NCBI RefSeq assembly: GCF_020085105.1
Contig: NC_058061.1
Span: 4,770,284 to 4,834,283 of the forward strand
Reading direction: 5' to 3'
Length of the DNA stretch: 64,000 nucleotides
Source: Siniperca chuatsi
Taxonomy: Eukaryota > Chordata > Actinopteri > Centrarchiformes > Sinipercidae
The stretch's first letter is position 1. Each line of letters opens with the position of its first letter. The position numbers and the translations under genes are program-made. Positions 12,254-58,026 of the stretch are shown here, one piece after another. The notes below the pieces were generated by a model. It had not been told where the DNA came from. It worked only from the letters and a program-made list of their open reading frames with translations, and ran no database searches.

Positions 12254-12503
12254 GGTGACTGTGGGGAGGCGTCCAGGGGCTTTAGCCGCACTGGGTCAGA
12301 AGAGCGTCTGCCAGGGGAGATCCTGAGGGTCTCAAAGCCTCAATGCTTCTGGGAGCTGGGAGTCCCGGGCTACAGGCTGCCGCTGGGCATCTAAAGCCTA
12401 GGAAATAGTCCTGCGAACAGCTCTCTGAGGGGATAACGATTACCACGCTGACACAGTCTCTGTTGTGTTTCAGCTCTCAGTCTGCGTCTCTGGATGGCCA
12501 CTG
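12254..12503 (-). other. cdk5r1: cdk5r1 5' UTR, 3' part on the coding exon
   Basis: On the minus strand the acceptor is a pyrimidine-rich tract ending TTCCAG at 12504-12509, so the exon begins at 12503. The sequence there is CCAGCAG, so a second acceptor three bases further in (exon from 12500) is also possible. The UTR portion is about 250 bases long and leads to the ATG at 12253-12251. Confidence 0.65.
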
Positions 12504-13676
12504 CTGGAAGCAGAAAAGATCAATAATCAGAAAAAGAATTGGCGAAGGATGAATTACCTTTAAATTATCCATGGTTGTTTACAAATAGCAAACACATTTA
12601 TTTGATCTCATATTAGATCTATAATTATTCAGCTTACATCGGATAATATCATGGTTATCAGATCTGTAATGTTCTCATGAATGTGAGCCTCAGGCTTATT
12701 AGCAGCATTGATTTGACTCAGTAAGTGGTGGAATGGATCAACCTATAGCTTATACCAATTTATTCAAACAGTATAGATCCCTCCATGCTGCATATGATCA
12801 GTGTAATTATCAGGCATCAACATTATAAACATTTTAGTGTGAAACTGTGCTACAGCTCATATTTATCTGCAGTAGATTACAGAGCGGATTGGATTGAAAT
12901 AGATCCTATATGATAAATTCGTAATCATTTTATAAGGAAAGATCTATATTTTATGGGCAATGGCTGACGAGTGAACCACGCACCACCCCTCTCACTAAAA
13001 TGGAAGACAGGAACGTAAACACCTTAATAACAGGTGAAGGTCGCGTTTGATGCATATAGGATTCGGCATATTAAAGCACACATCCAAGGTCATACAATTT
13101 ACCTCCATTAAACGTAGATAAACAAAGAGATACATGATTCTTTCTTTGCGCGACATATTTTCATCCTCAATGCAGAACCTATGCATATGAAAGACATGCC
13201 CGGAATCCACGCTGCTCGATCCTTCATTCCATCACCCTGTTATCAATCCGATGACTGATTCATTAATTGTGGAGAAATTCCAAAACATCAGCTTTTAATG
13301 TGACTTCAGTGGACTAAAATCAAAGGATGCGTTGGGCTTCTTCAGGGCTTGTGTACATCGCGTGCTCTCCATGGTGCTGAAACTCAGCGTCTGCGTCGAA
13401 ATGAAAACGCTGGCCATAATAGGCGGTGGTTTTAAAATGAAGAAAATCCTCATCTTTTCCCCCTGTTCGTTAATATTTTACAATATGTGTACGGATTTAG
13501 CTGTCTATAACTTCACAACCCCATTTCTTTCAATTTATTGCCATATTTTCCGCATTAAATACAGCTGCGCATCACCTGCTTTTAAATATAATGCATCCAC
13601 AAATCTGTGCAATCTAAACTCCTACACTTTCAGCACGAATGTTTTCTATCTAAAGCCGAATCTAAAGCAAACTTAC
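12504..13676 (-). other. cdk5r1: cdk5r1 5' UTR intron
   Basis: Minus-strand intron of about 1.17 kb, with donor GTAAGT at 13676-13671 (ACTTAC on the plus strand) and acceptor at 12504. It is AT-rich with many TGATCC/GATCTATA-type words between 12540 and 12960. No gene is seen inside. The plus-strand frame at 13332-13703 crosses the donor and looks spurious. Confidence 0.65.
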
Positions 13677-14060
13677 CAGATCTCCTGCTCAATGAGAATA
13701 TAATTGCGCTGCAACGATGCTGCTCCGCTTCTCGAGCCTTGTTTTTCCTCACAAGACGCGAATATAACAAAAAACCATTTCGGAGAATATAAATGCAACA
13801 AAGAAAGTAATCCGAGCCGAGGCAAAAAGCAAGCGGTGGATTAACTCGTCTGGTGGCGGTGCGCAGACGATGGTAGGCAGTTGTGGAATGGATGCTCAGA
13901 TGAGGATGTGCTCCTGGTCCTCCTGGCCGTGAGATGCGGATGCTGCGAGGGCTGATGTTGTGTTGTGTCACTGACTGTGTGAGGGTGCTTGACGCAAAGG
14001 CGGTGGTGGGGCGCCGCTCTGCGCTCAGTGCGCGGCGCTGTCTCTGCTGGGGAACAACTC
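13677..14060 (-). other. cdk5r1: Predicted non-coding exon 1 of cdk5r1
   Basis: The exon is defined at its 3' side by the minus-strand donor at 13671-13676. The 5' boundary is not determined, and I placed it in the CpG-rich block near 14.05 kb. It contains no start codon in frame with p35. Confidence 0.5.
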
Positions 14061-14100
14061 CGCCTTCAGCCACACACAGCAGGCGCCAATGCAAACTGAA
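13850..14100 (-). promoter_or_regulatory. cdk5r1: CpG-rich cdk5r1 promoter/5' region
   Basis: This is a local GC- and CpG-rich patch in an AT-rich area, with GGGGCGCCGC and GTGCGCGGCGC around 14008-14039. Together with the spliced exon it marks the likely transcription start zone. No TATA box is obvious. Confidence 0.5.
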
Positions 14101-14920
14101 CCCGCTGAACTCCGAGGATGTTTTTCTTCATAACATCGTTAGCACCAACCTAATGTAATCAAAAGCATGCATCTATGGGCACTTAACGTATGAAGTGAGT
14201 TGGTAGGCAGGTTCTATAGGCAAGCCTGTATTGAGCATAAGACCTTTGTATTAGCCTACACTGTCCTAATCACCGTATAGGCTTTTACAGTAATTTCAAC
14301 TAGTCTATAATATCACAGTTCTCTAGTAGGGGCCTGCCTGTGTCTGTGGTAGGCTACTCCATTATGAGTTATGGTCAGACCAATGCATCATGTTGCCATT
14401 TGGGCAAATATTGCTGTTTTATTCCGTGTTGGCCAGCCAGTCATCCATTATCAGTATCATGGAGATTCACCTTAGACCACAGACACAAAGCTATAAACGC
14501 ACCGCAGTAAATGCTAATTTTTTTAGACAATTTATTATTTGTTTCATTTAATTCTTCGGTGTTATTTTTATTGTTTTCTACCATGGGTTCGTACTATGGC
14601 TTATATGGTGCAGTTTAATTATATTAGCCTATGGTTTCACAGGAGAGTTATTGTGTCTCGCTGAAGTAGGCCATGCTCCTGCTTTAGATGTACAAAACAC
14701 ATAATAAATGGAATTTTGGCTTGGTTCTCATGAAAACTATTGAATATTGGCACAAAATATTGGCTATAGGCAAGCATGAGGGGCCTAACTCTGTGATGAA
14801 TTTGCAAGTGCAGGGTTTTTAATGCTGCGGACCTACTTTAAAATTGACTAACTGATTCATATGATCAAATCAGTATTGTAGGAAAGAGAGCTTCTGATAC
14901 ATGTTTTCGACCCCTTTTTG
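14100..14920. other. Intergenic DNA between the divergent cdk5r1 and psmd11 promoters
   Basis: AT-rich sequence with recurring TAGGC words. No gene, obvious repeat or strong motif was seen. It may hold regulatory DNA shared by the two divergent genes. Confidence 0.5.
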
Positions 14921-14925
14921 ATGTG

Positions 14926-23269
<8,344 letters not shown>

Positions 23270-23352
23270 GTAAGATTATTTCAGTAAAAGAAGAAGCATT
23301 TCTTTCATGCTCTTTCTTTAGTCTCTACTAAATGTTTTTCTGTCGTCCTCAG

Positions 23353-23640
23353 AGCAGATTGCCACGGCAGTGCGATAGAGGAACTGTGTGTTTGACCAGC
23401 GTGTGTAACATTTTAAGAAGGGGACAAGGGAGAGCAACAGAAAGTCCCACAAACAGGATTCCCCCATCAAACTCTCCCTCTTCTCCCTCAACGGACAATT
23501 TCATCACTTCTCTTGTTTGTATGTTTTTCCTCTTTTAATTTTGATATATCTTCAGGATTCTGTATAACACTCAGCGGCCAAATCGGGCCATCAGGGAATA
23601 TTGTACAACCACAATAAAAAGATTAAAAGGTTTAAGAATA
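23353..23640 (+). other. psmd11: psmd11 3' UTR exon with poly(A) signal
   Basis: After the stop, donor GTAAGA at 23270 pairs with a pyrimidine-rich acceptor ending CAG at 23350-23352, which removes about 83 bases. The exon carries AATAAA at 23613-23618. A more distal AATAAA at 24312-24317, followed by T/G-rich sequence, could end a longer transcript near 24340. Confidence 0.65.
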
Positions 23641-26090
23641 CATATATGTTTATATCTGCTATAAGGTTGGGCTTACCAAGCCTTAAGCTGACTCCACTGC
23701 AACCTCAAAGGTGCAACATTGACCTCTGTGACCTCGGACTCTGCTACCAACTGCGTATGCAGAAATGAGGCTTTCTCCTTCTTCTTGTCCGTATCTTTCA
23801 GAAGCACACTGATCAGTTTTTGGAAGGTTGGGATACTCCTTGGGATTCTGAATTTTGGTCAAAGAGCTCCCTCTAGCTTTTATTTTTTTTCCTCACCATA
23901 TCAATGCCAACAGTTAAGTACCCACTGTATTTCAGATATGTATTAAACTCACTTTATTTGTTTTTGGTTTTGTGTTTTTGTTTAAAAAAAGAAAATCAGA
24001 TGGTTGCCACATGTCTGCCCGCCCTGCTTATGTAAGTTTATAGAACAGACAGGATGCCATTTCACCACTAGTGCCACATTTTCTGGCACTTCTGTTTGCC
24101 TCAATGTTTGGGTGCAGTATGAAATTGGAGGGCAGAGGTGGAGATGTATTCATTGCCTCTGAGCGTCTGAGTTATCCCTGAGTGAGCAATTCTCCATTGT
24201 TAGTTCCTAGCACTAGTGTGGTATGCTAGTAACCAAACAATTTGTATGGGTTTGATTTGGTTTTGATTTTTTTTGTTTTGTTTTGTTTTTCTCTTATAAA
24301 GACATTTTCAAAATAAATATTTTGTATTTTAAGGATTTTGTCTTGTCTCTTGCAAAAAAAAAAAATGCAGATTGTAATTTCATGTGGTAACTTTAATTGG
24401 CCACTCAGCTATGATATTTGTTTTACAGTATGAGAGTGAGAAGACTGGGGCTTTTCATGTTGCAAAGTGTCTTTGAAATGCACTTAAGAATGGGAATTTG
24501 AAAACCCAGAAAATATAAACAGTAGTTAATAGTGGAAATATGTCTGTTAATCAAAGGACAAGTCAAAGGGAAAGTATCTAAGCAGTCAAAGAAACAATTC
24601 TTAAGATTATCCCACATGAAAACATGTTGACACTATAAAATACAGAATTCACCCAAGAGTCTCTTCCTCCTGCTGCTGTGTGTCACACCTCACATCAAAG
24701 GGCATTAAATCAGTTAAACGGACAGATTTGGATTGTCTTTTATTTTGAGTTTTACATAAACAGTGTGATGTTTACTCAACCCGTGTTGTCAAACTTGAGT
24801 ACAGACATGTTTTTTTTTTTTTCACCGTGTAACTTAATGTGCATCAACAGGCTTAGTCCTTTAACGGGACAGATTTACATTTTCTTCACACCACAGTTTT
24901 CGAACGAGTGCCACAAACTGCAGGATTTCTTTCTTTTCCTCTCAAGACTGATAAGACGCACAATCATGTCATTTTAACTGTAGCTGTCATGCTCATGCAG
25001 AAGAAGACTTCCAAGCCTCAAATATATCGTAAAAATATATTTTTTAGATCTGATGTCCTTCAGTATTTGTCAACAAAGGTACAGCCTTTCACTGTGACCC
25101 TTTTAGCATCCAAAATAAAGATTTTTAATCGCCTCTAATTCAAACAATGTTTTTCTATTACATTCGCATGTTACATTTTAGAGATGTTAATGTAGGTCTC
25201 AGCCATCCACATGCCTCATTCAGTACAAGCCAACAAAATAAAGAATTTGCTTGTTTTCAGTACAGATTAATATCAAATATACAAGTGGCTATTAATTTCA
25301 AACCTTTTTAAACAAGTCTAATGTTCAGATTACTTCAAATCAATATTTCGTATTTACTCATTGTATTCATTTTGGGTTTGTCAGACATACAGTACAAAAC
25401 AGGCAAGGAAAATAATGCATGTTTTTTATATTTATCATTTAAATATTTATAATAATTAGAATACGATTGAAGATTAGGAATGTGAGCATTTGAGCATAAT
25501 ATGGTAAATATTAGCTCCAGCTCAGTTTCTTATTTCACCTCCTTTTTACGTCTCCTCTCACTTTTATTTTCCATTTTTTACTTTACTGAAACATTTACAA
25601 CATATGAAACCCTGGGTGACTCAACCAAGACATCATTGCACCATTATGATATTTTCCTAAATAAAGTACTTAGTATTACTTATTAAAGTAAAACATAACA
25701 TACTAATATATTAAAAATATATATATAAGAGGATATAAATAAGAAATAGTGCAAAAAGCAAAATTATCACTTATATCTCTTTGAATAAAGTAAATTTGTT
25801 ATATATACACATTTCTTATTATAGATAAGTTTAAGCAAGTCAATGTCATTTCCAAATTCAGAAATGAATAATTCAAAAGATGGGGAGAAATTTAGAATAC
25901 TTTGTCTTATGGGTGCGAAAAATCTGTATTTTCAGAGTATAAAATAACAATCTTGGCTTCCAATTTCAATACATAATTGATCTGATTGAGCAACAGACTC
26001 CTTCAGAATGACATTATGTATAAACAATCAGAAAATAAACGTTTTGCTGCGTATTCATCTTTACTGAAGTGTTGCATCTCTTTACACTTC
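23640..26090. other. psmd11-nsf intergenic region
   Basis: AT-rich, low-complexity DNA. The first 700 bases may be an extended psmd11 3' UTR. Short TATA-rich tracts occur near 25710-25810. I saw no coding gene, RNA gene or clear transposon here. Confidence 0.55.
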
Positions 26091-26094
26091 ATTC

Positions 26095-26233
26095 CACGCG
26101 TCGTGTGCGTAATGACATCACATCACGTCGTAAGATCCCGCCTCTTAGTACGTCACTTTCTCATTTCTACAGTTGTTCTGTCAGCGGAACGTTTACGCTG
26201 AATTACACTTGAACCGGGATAAAGGACACAAAG
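26095..26233 (+). promoter_or_regulatory. nsf: nsf promoter with CRE-like sites
   Basis: A CpG-bearing stretch in an AT-rich surround carries several CRE/ATF-like words: TGACATCA (26113-26120), TCACGTCG (26123-26130) and TACGTCAC (26149-26156). The nsf ATG is at 26234. CRE-type control would fit a gene of neuronal secretion, but this is motif inference. Confidence 0.5.
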
Positions 26234-52149
<25,916 letters not shown>

Positions 52150-53816
52150 ACTCGGTGGAGCCACATAGTGAAAAAGAGGCATCCTTCAACGGTAAGACTG
52201 CAGGGCCTGCATCAGGCTACATGGTCACATTTTGTACACATCATTTCCTGTCTGGGCTGAGGGGAGCTCATGTAGAAATCTGTAAACTGTGAATTAAGTT
52301 TAGCAATGTATACACTCAAAGTACAATTTCTTGCTCCAAATGAATGATATACAAGTCGTGTCAAGCAGAAGTCTGACCACAGAGTAATAAAAGCTAACAG
52401 AATGTGAGCCTCATTATAATGTGTTTAGCTAGTAAAAATAGAGGCCACAACTAAAATGACCAGAGCCATTGTATTGTACTGTGCTGTATAGATTCATAAA
52501 CACTCAGCCATCAATACTGTACAAAACAACTCACCAGTTTCTGGTGGGTTTTTTTTTTTTCTCCATGCATCAATATATCATTTTGTAATGGAGATTCCAC
52601 CATTTGATGTTGTTTATTTTTTTTTTTGCATTTTCTACATCAAAATAATTGTATTGTTATCCTAAAAGTCACAACTTTTGTACTTTAAATTTGAATCACC
52701 AAATTGCCTTAAAGGAATAGTTTGACATTTTGGAAGACACACTTCCGTTCTTGCTGAGTGTTAGATGAGAAGATCAATACCACTCGCATGTCTGCACGGC
52801 AGATAAGAAGTTAGAGCTAGCAGCAGGTTAGCTTAGCTTAGCACATGAGCAGCTCAGTGTACAAAAACCAAAAGATGTGTATTTGTGGGGGTTATGTGTG
52901 GGACTATTTCTTGGCCGGGTGCAGTGACTTCCTGGAGTCTTGTCATACATCACCCCCACAACTTGTTGTTTTTACACTTTAATTTCTGTGTGGATTAAAC
53001 GCAATATAACGTATTAATCAGTGAGCTTTAGAGGTGCTGGTAGACGGATTTTGTTACCTTCGGACAGAGTCAGGCTAGCTGTTTCCCCCGGTTCCCAGTC
53101 TTTATGCTAAGCTAAGCTAATCAGCTGCTAACTCTTGGCAAGAAAGTAAATACTTCCCAAAATGTTGAACTGTTCTTTTAATCGTGTTATTATTTCTGAT
53201 ATCTCTGGCTATCTATAGTCTGCAGTAAAGATATTTTCAGGGTATGCCAGAAGTTTTAAAATGCAGAATATGCATTGTCAAATTGTGAGTCTGATTTACA
53301 AACTGAGAGTACAAATGATTCAGTTGTGGATATACTGTAAGTTATGAAGTTGTGACTTTTTTTATTTTCCTCAGAGTCCCATGTGGGCACCATAATCACA
53401 TAAAAAGTACAAGCACACTTGGCGGCAGTATTGGGGGGGAATTTCACAAAATAGGATTAGAAAGTTCTTAAGATAACTGAAATTATTGTCCTATATCCCA
53501 GTTGTTCTTATCTGAATCTGTAAAACAATTAAGTATTGTTAATATGAATCATGTTGCATGTTGATGATGGCAAAGTTTCAGAAGATATTTCTCTTCTTCC
53601 ATGAGGAGACGTGACCCAGGGTGATGAACAACAAAAACTTGAACAACTTTTCAACTTGCAGCCAAAGCTTTGCTTCTCATCACAGCCTCAGACTTATTGT
53701 ATAGTTAGCGCACGCCGTGCCTAAAAATAGGTCGACTAGACAGGTGCTCTCTTGTGGCAGCATGTCTCCTTTGCCTGCCTGTCTCTTCTCACTTTTATTT
53801 GTCTCTCTTCACTCAG
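52150..53816 (+). other. nsf: nsf 3' UTR start and predicted 3' UTR intron
   Basis: After the TAG at 52147-52149 the UTR runs 42 bases to a consensus donor, GTAAGA at 52192. The best acceptor is the pyrimidine-rich CTCTCTTCACTCAG ending at 53816. The proposed intron of about 1.6 kb contains the family B MITE. If the donor is not used, the UTR simply reads on. Confidence 0.5.
52709..53181. mobile_element. MITE with long TIRs, TTAA-flanked (family B)
   Basis: The left end TTAAAGGAATAGTTTGACATT ... (52709 on) is the imperfect reverse complement of the right end ... AATGTTGAACTGTTCTTTTAA (to 53181), with TTAA at both tips. The interior has the mirrored words GGTTAGCTTAGCTTAGC (52826-52842) and ATGCTAAGCTAAGCTAATC (53104-53122), so the palindromic structure extends inward. 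I recognise this as one of the commonest percomorph fish MITEs. It is 473 bases long with no transposase, and lies within the predicted nsf 3' UTR intron. Confidence 0.8.
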
Positions 53817-54345
53817 TTGCTGAGGAACGGAAGCCTGAAAGAGGCTGGCAGGAGGAAGCAAGCGAGAGATAATTTCCATCTCTCTCTCTGCATCCTTCCT
53901 TCCCATCCCTGAAGCTCTGTGCGCTTCTCTCTGCACTGCAGCTTTCTGCAGCAGCAACCAGCCAGGCAACCCCCTCCTCTTCAGCACTATGTGAACATGT
54001 AAAATAAGAGAAATAAGCGGTGTTTGTTGTATCTGTGTATATTGCATTTCCTGAAGACCAATGCTGTAATCTCTATGTGATGCCCCTAGCACTCCATTGG
54101 GATTTTATATATAAAAGAGTCCAGGCAAAAGATAGATTACCATGGCAAGTAGATGTGCATGCACAAACACTAATCAAAACACTGTTTGTTTATATGTATT
54201 GTTGTGTATGCACAGATGTGTAATCTGATCATTCCACTGACACGGTGGCTCCGTAACTTAAAGATCTCACTTTGTTCTTATCATTTTGTGTACTTGCTTG
54301 TGCCTGACCTTTTTATGAATAAATTAATTCTATTACTAACAAGAA
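53817..54345 (+). other. nsf: Predicted nsf 3' UTR terminal exon and poly(A) signal
   Basis: The exon follows the acceptor at 53815-53816 and contains AATAAA at 54318-54323, with a cleavage site expected near 54340. It is non-coding. Confidence 0.5.
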
Positions 54346-54609
54346 ACTCTGTAGTATCTGAAATTAATGATGAAATGAATGACCACCAAACCTTATAAAC
54401 GAAGTTACCTCACACCAGGGGGTTGTGCTGCTTTAAAGATGTGTTTCCATGCAAAAGTCGGGGTGTACAGTTCATGTTCATAGTCCAAACGCTGTCCAGT
54501 TTGCCCAAAAGCCTCTCTCAATTTACCACAGTCTCTATGAAAACTCTTGTGCCACATGAGGAAAAAAAACAATCTACTACCAGTTGTTTTCATTATCAAG
54601 CGTTCTTCT

Positions 54610-54715
54610 CATAATTATGGCATGCTGAAATCATAAAGAAGTGTTTTTATAATTATGATCTAGCATAATTATCTCATAATTATGAGAAATTTGGCATCTC
54701 ATAATTAGATGAACC
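54610..54715. repeat. ATAATTATGAG palindromic repeat cluster
   Basis: Several copies of CATAATTA(T) words occur, including the perfect 16-base palindrome TCTCATAATTATGAGA at 54672-54687. This resembles the self-complementary CATAATTATGAG elements seen in vertebrate genomes. Confidence 0.6.
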
Positions 54716-55348
54716 TACTCAGACATTCGCGGTTAACCTCCACAGCATCTATGTTGCGCAACAAGCAACACAGCTCAACAAGAAAACACAGTCAGCCATT
54801 TATCATGTAGCTACTGCAGCACATCTGTGTAGGCTACAGTGAAAGTGAGCCATTGGTTGCAGATTTCTTCATCCGGTCTTTCAGGATTGTGGTAAAGTAG
54901 CACAAATATTGTTTCAGGTATCAGTAACTCCTCCCTCATGACCATGCTTCAAGTGGAAATTCTTTTGCTACAATATGTGGTTTTCTCTGTTTTTATATAC
55001 AAGTAAAATAAAAATGAACCAGAGCTGGGGGATTAATAGCTGTGACCACTGCTTTCCTTTCTGTTTCTAATAATGAAGAATCATGGATGTTCACCTCTTT
55101 GTAAACATTGCAAGTAATTGCAATAAAAGTGGCCAAGTGAAAAATGTATCTTATATGCCATACTTCTACATTTCTTGTATGCTTTTGATGATTAAGATGT
55201 GATTGTGTCACCTCGTCAGGATCATCTCTTTATACATATTAACTAGTATGGCCTCTAAAATGCAACTACTGTATATTGCAAATTAACAGCCAGTTCTTCA
55301 CTAATATTCCATATTCACGGTTAATTTTATTCCAGCCATTTTTTAGAC

Positions 55349-55640
55349 AAAGGTTGGCACTATTCTATATTTTCCTTGTTGTTGACAAATCCCATGGAAA
55401 GACCAAAACCAATGTGTTAATCAGTCTCTCAATACAAATATAAAGTTTCATTTGTTATAAAGGCCCAGTAATATCCTAAAACAGCTGGGCAGTGTAGTTT
55501 TTAGCAAATGTTAATGTAACTGGAGTAAATAGTGCAATTGTTGGGGACTATTTTCAGCAGCGGATTAATATACAATTTGTGCTCAAGTGAATATTTCTGG
55601 CAGCAGTGTATGTGGGATTGAGTCCAGTGTATGCGTGTAC
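55349..55640 (+). mobile_element. Family A MITE, copy 3, right end truncated
   Basis: AAAGGTTGGCAC ... TGACAAATCCCATGGAAAGACC (55349-55405) matches the left terminal inverted repeat of the element at 4913. The body continues in the same order (AATATCCTAAAACAGCTGG, GGGGACTATTTTCAGCAGCG, TGTGGGATTGAGTC). The match stops near 55640, so the right half and right TIR are missing. Confidence 0.7.
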
Positions 55641-56045
55641 GTCTGGCTATAAAGCAAAAAGCACGAGACAGTTTTGCTCTTCAAATATATAATCTTAGTT
55701 CAGTCATACAGATATATACATTGTATAATAAATAATATTTATAAAAACATAACATTTACGATTATAAAATAAAAAGGGAATTATTCACTTTAAAACATTT
55801 GTACAAAACTTTGGATATAGCGGGGGAAGTGGGGGTGGGAGGTGGGGGGTGGAGGGAACTGAACACAGAAAGGTAGGCCCAGGTAGGGAGGGCTGTGTAG
55901 AAGATGACACAAATGCTAAGCTATACGCTACTGGGTAACTTGTATTTTTGTTGTTGAATATAATTAAAAGGAAGCAGGTGGGACTGTCAGAACATGTTGT
56001 GTGGAAACCTCACAGTTTGTTCCACCATTGTGAAAAGCCAACCTT

Positions 56046-56131
56046 CCATCCATCCATCCATCCATCCATCCATCCATTCATTCGTTCATCCATTTTTCCA
56101 CTCACTTCTGTTTGTCACAGGCAGCCGTCAT

Positions 56132-56169
<38 letters not shown>
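56046..56169. repeat. ATCC tetranucleotide and CA dinucleotide microsatellites
   Basis: About eight CATC/ATCC units (56046-56081, degenerating to ATTC) lie 50 bases from a CA run of about 18 units (56133-56169). They are typical fish microsatellites. Confidence 0.9.
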
Positions 56170-56172
<3 letters not shown>

Positions 56173-57479
56173 CACATCTTGCACACATAAATCATCCAGC
56201 TCTTGATGAAGTTTCCCAACCTTCTTCCACTTAATGTTAATGTCAGAATCAGAATTCAAGAATCTACATGAACTGGAAGTCTTTTCTGTCCACCCAAAAA
56301 TCACAACTGTTTTTCCTCAATGATCTTAAAATCACTTCTTTTGTTAAAAATTACATGTCAGCGTCAACTGGGCAGACATCCATGCCCCTACAAAAATAAT
56401 CTGAGTAAATTACAGTATATTGTTCTTCCAGAATCTCCAAAACCAAAAGAGCGAGGCAGTTTTGGGGTGTACTGACAAGACTACAAGTTCATAAATCAGG
56501 CTTCTTAAAAACCTCAACTGTCCAACTGAGGGAAAATATGGAGAGGAGGAAGGGAGGATGTGAAAGCCAATCAGAACCTACTCTGCGCTCTGGTGTCCAC
56601 GTTTCTTTTTTTTACAGTGATTTAAAAAAAAGATTTGTTTGTGACAAAAGTCTCTACGGTGGACCTGATGAATGCATGAAGTGTTAGATAAAAATATTTC
56701 CCAATAATCACTTTGCTCATAAGACCAGAATTAATATTAAGCATGCTAAAGCTTGACTCAAGTTTGATGCATACATTTATAAATGAAGCAGCCATAAATG
56801 ATCTTTTACTCATATAATTTGAGCACTATCTTTCTGTGGTTGTTTTTACCACAACACTCCTTAGATTGGATAATGTATGACTGCGTTGCATCACACTTGT
56901 AGAAATCATGAGCAATTTACAGGTTGATCGTGCCCAAATGCAGGAACAAAGTCGTCATTCATAAGAACTGCTAGCTTGCAATGAAGAAGAATTTGCACGC
57001 ATAAACAATGTTCAAATTTTTACCATCTGGAGTTATGTGTAACTGAATAGTGCATACATATACATGTGTAGGGTGGTTAGTTAGTGGAATGAGCATGCTT
57101 GTTCACACACATGCTGCATACCTCCCAGCCCAATGGTAATATTTCAGAAATGCAGGGCTATAAAATCAGGCTGTAGCATATATCTTCCAGGCTTCCCAGT
57201 TGACTGGTGCAGTAGAGTCAGTCAGCAGGGAGTAGCAACACTGAGGATTTCATCAGCTCAGTAGTTTACAAAAGACAGGACTGTGGCACTTGCAGACACC
57301 TGCCTGCTGTTTTCAGTTCAGTTCAGTAGTTACAAAGTGATGGTTTCCTGGGGCTGCCGACGTGTTCAGCATCACTTATGACTAAGTGACGGTGTAGAGG
57401 TTGGTTTAGTTTAAAAAAAAAAATAAAAGGTAAACCAGCCAGACTGGCCAGAGAAGTTAGGTGTTAGTCAGGAGATGCT

Positions 57480-58026
57480 TTTTAATCAAAAGCAGAGTCT
57501 GAAAGTTTTTTATTTATTATTTTTTTTTTTTTACTGCATTAATCTCACAGGTAAAAAGTGTTACTGTACATGCCACAAACATTGTGTTGGCATGGAGGGG
57601 GGAAATAAATAAAGACAAGGGGGAGGGGTGGGGGGTGGGGAAGGGGGGTCGTGGCCCAACGCTGCAGGGACAGGAACCAAGAAAAAGTGGCACAACTCTC
57701 GCTTCTTCCCATGAGAGCGGACTAGATCAGTCAGGTCAACACAGGACACTTTCTGGTCAGATATTATGGAAATGGGTGTAGTGGTTTGGAAGACAGATTC
57801 TCAAGCTGGGTTTTTACAAAAAAAAAGGTATAGAAGTATCCATTACTGATGTGCCATTACCCATTAGGGCCTGAGTGTGTGTGCTGATGAATATGTTTTT
57901 GTGTGGGATGCAGAGTGTACAAGTCTGTGTGTGGGGAAGCAGGGAAGTCGTGCAGGACTGGGGGAGTAGAAGGGTGGGCAGCACTTGTAGTCCAGCAGTC
58001 AGTTTGTCTGAAAGCACAGGCCTCTC
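57480..58026 (-). other. wnt3: Probable wnt3 3' UTR (minimum extent)
   Basis: Downstream of the wnt3 stop on the minus strand, overlapping AATAAATAAA signals are present (TTTATT at 57509-57514 and 57513-57518 on the plus strand), about 510 bases past the stop. A longer UTR is possible. G-rich sequence on the plus strand at 57590-57650 is C-rich in the transcript. Confidence 0.5.

Larger units (their letters stand above)
54345..57480. other. nsf-wnt3 intergenic region
   Basis: No gene is seen between the two convergent genes. The stretch holds an AT-rich palindromic patch (54610-54715), family A MITE copy 3 (55349-55640), ATCC and CA microsatellites (56046-56169) and otherwise AT-rich single-copy-looking DNA. 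Part of the right side may belong to a longer wnt3 3' UTR. Confidence 0.6.
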
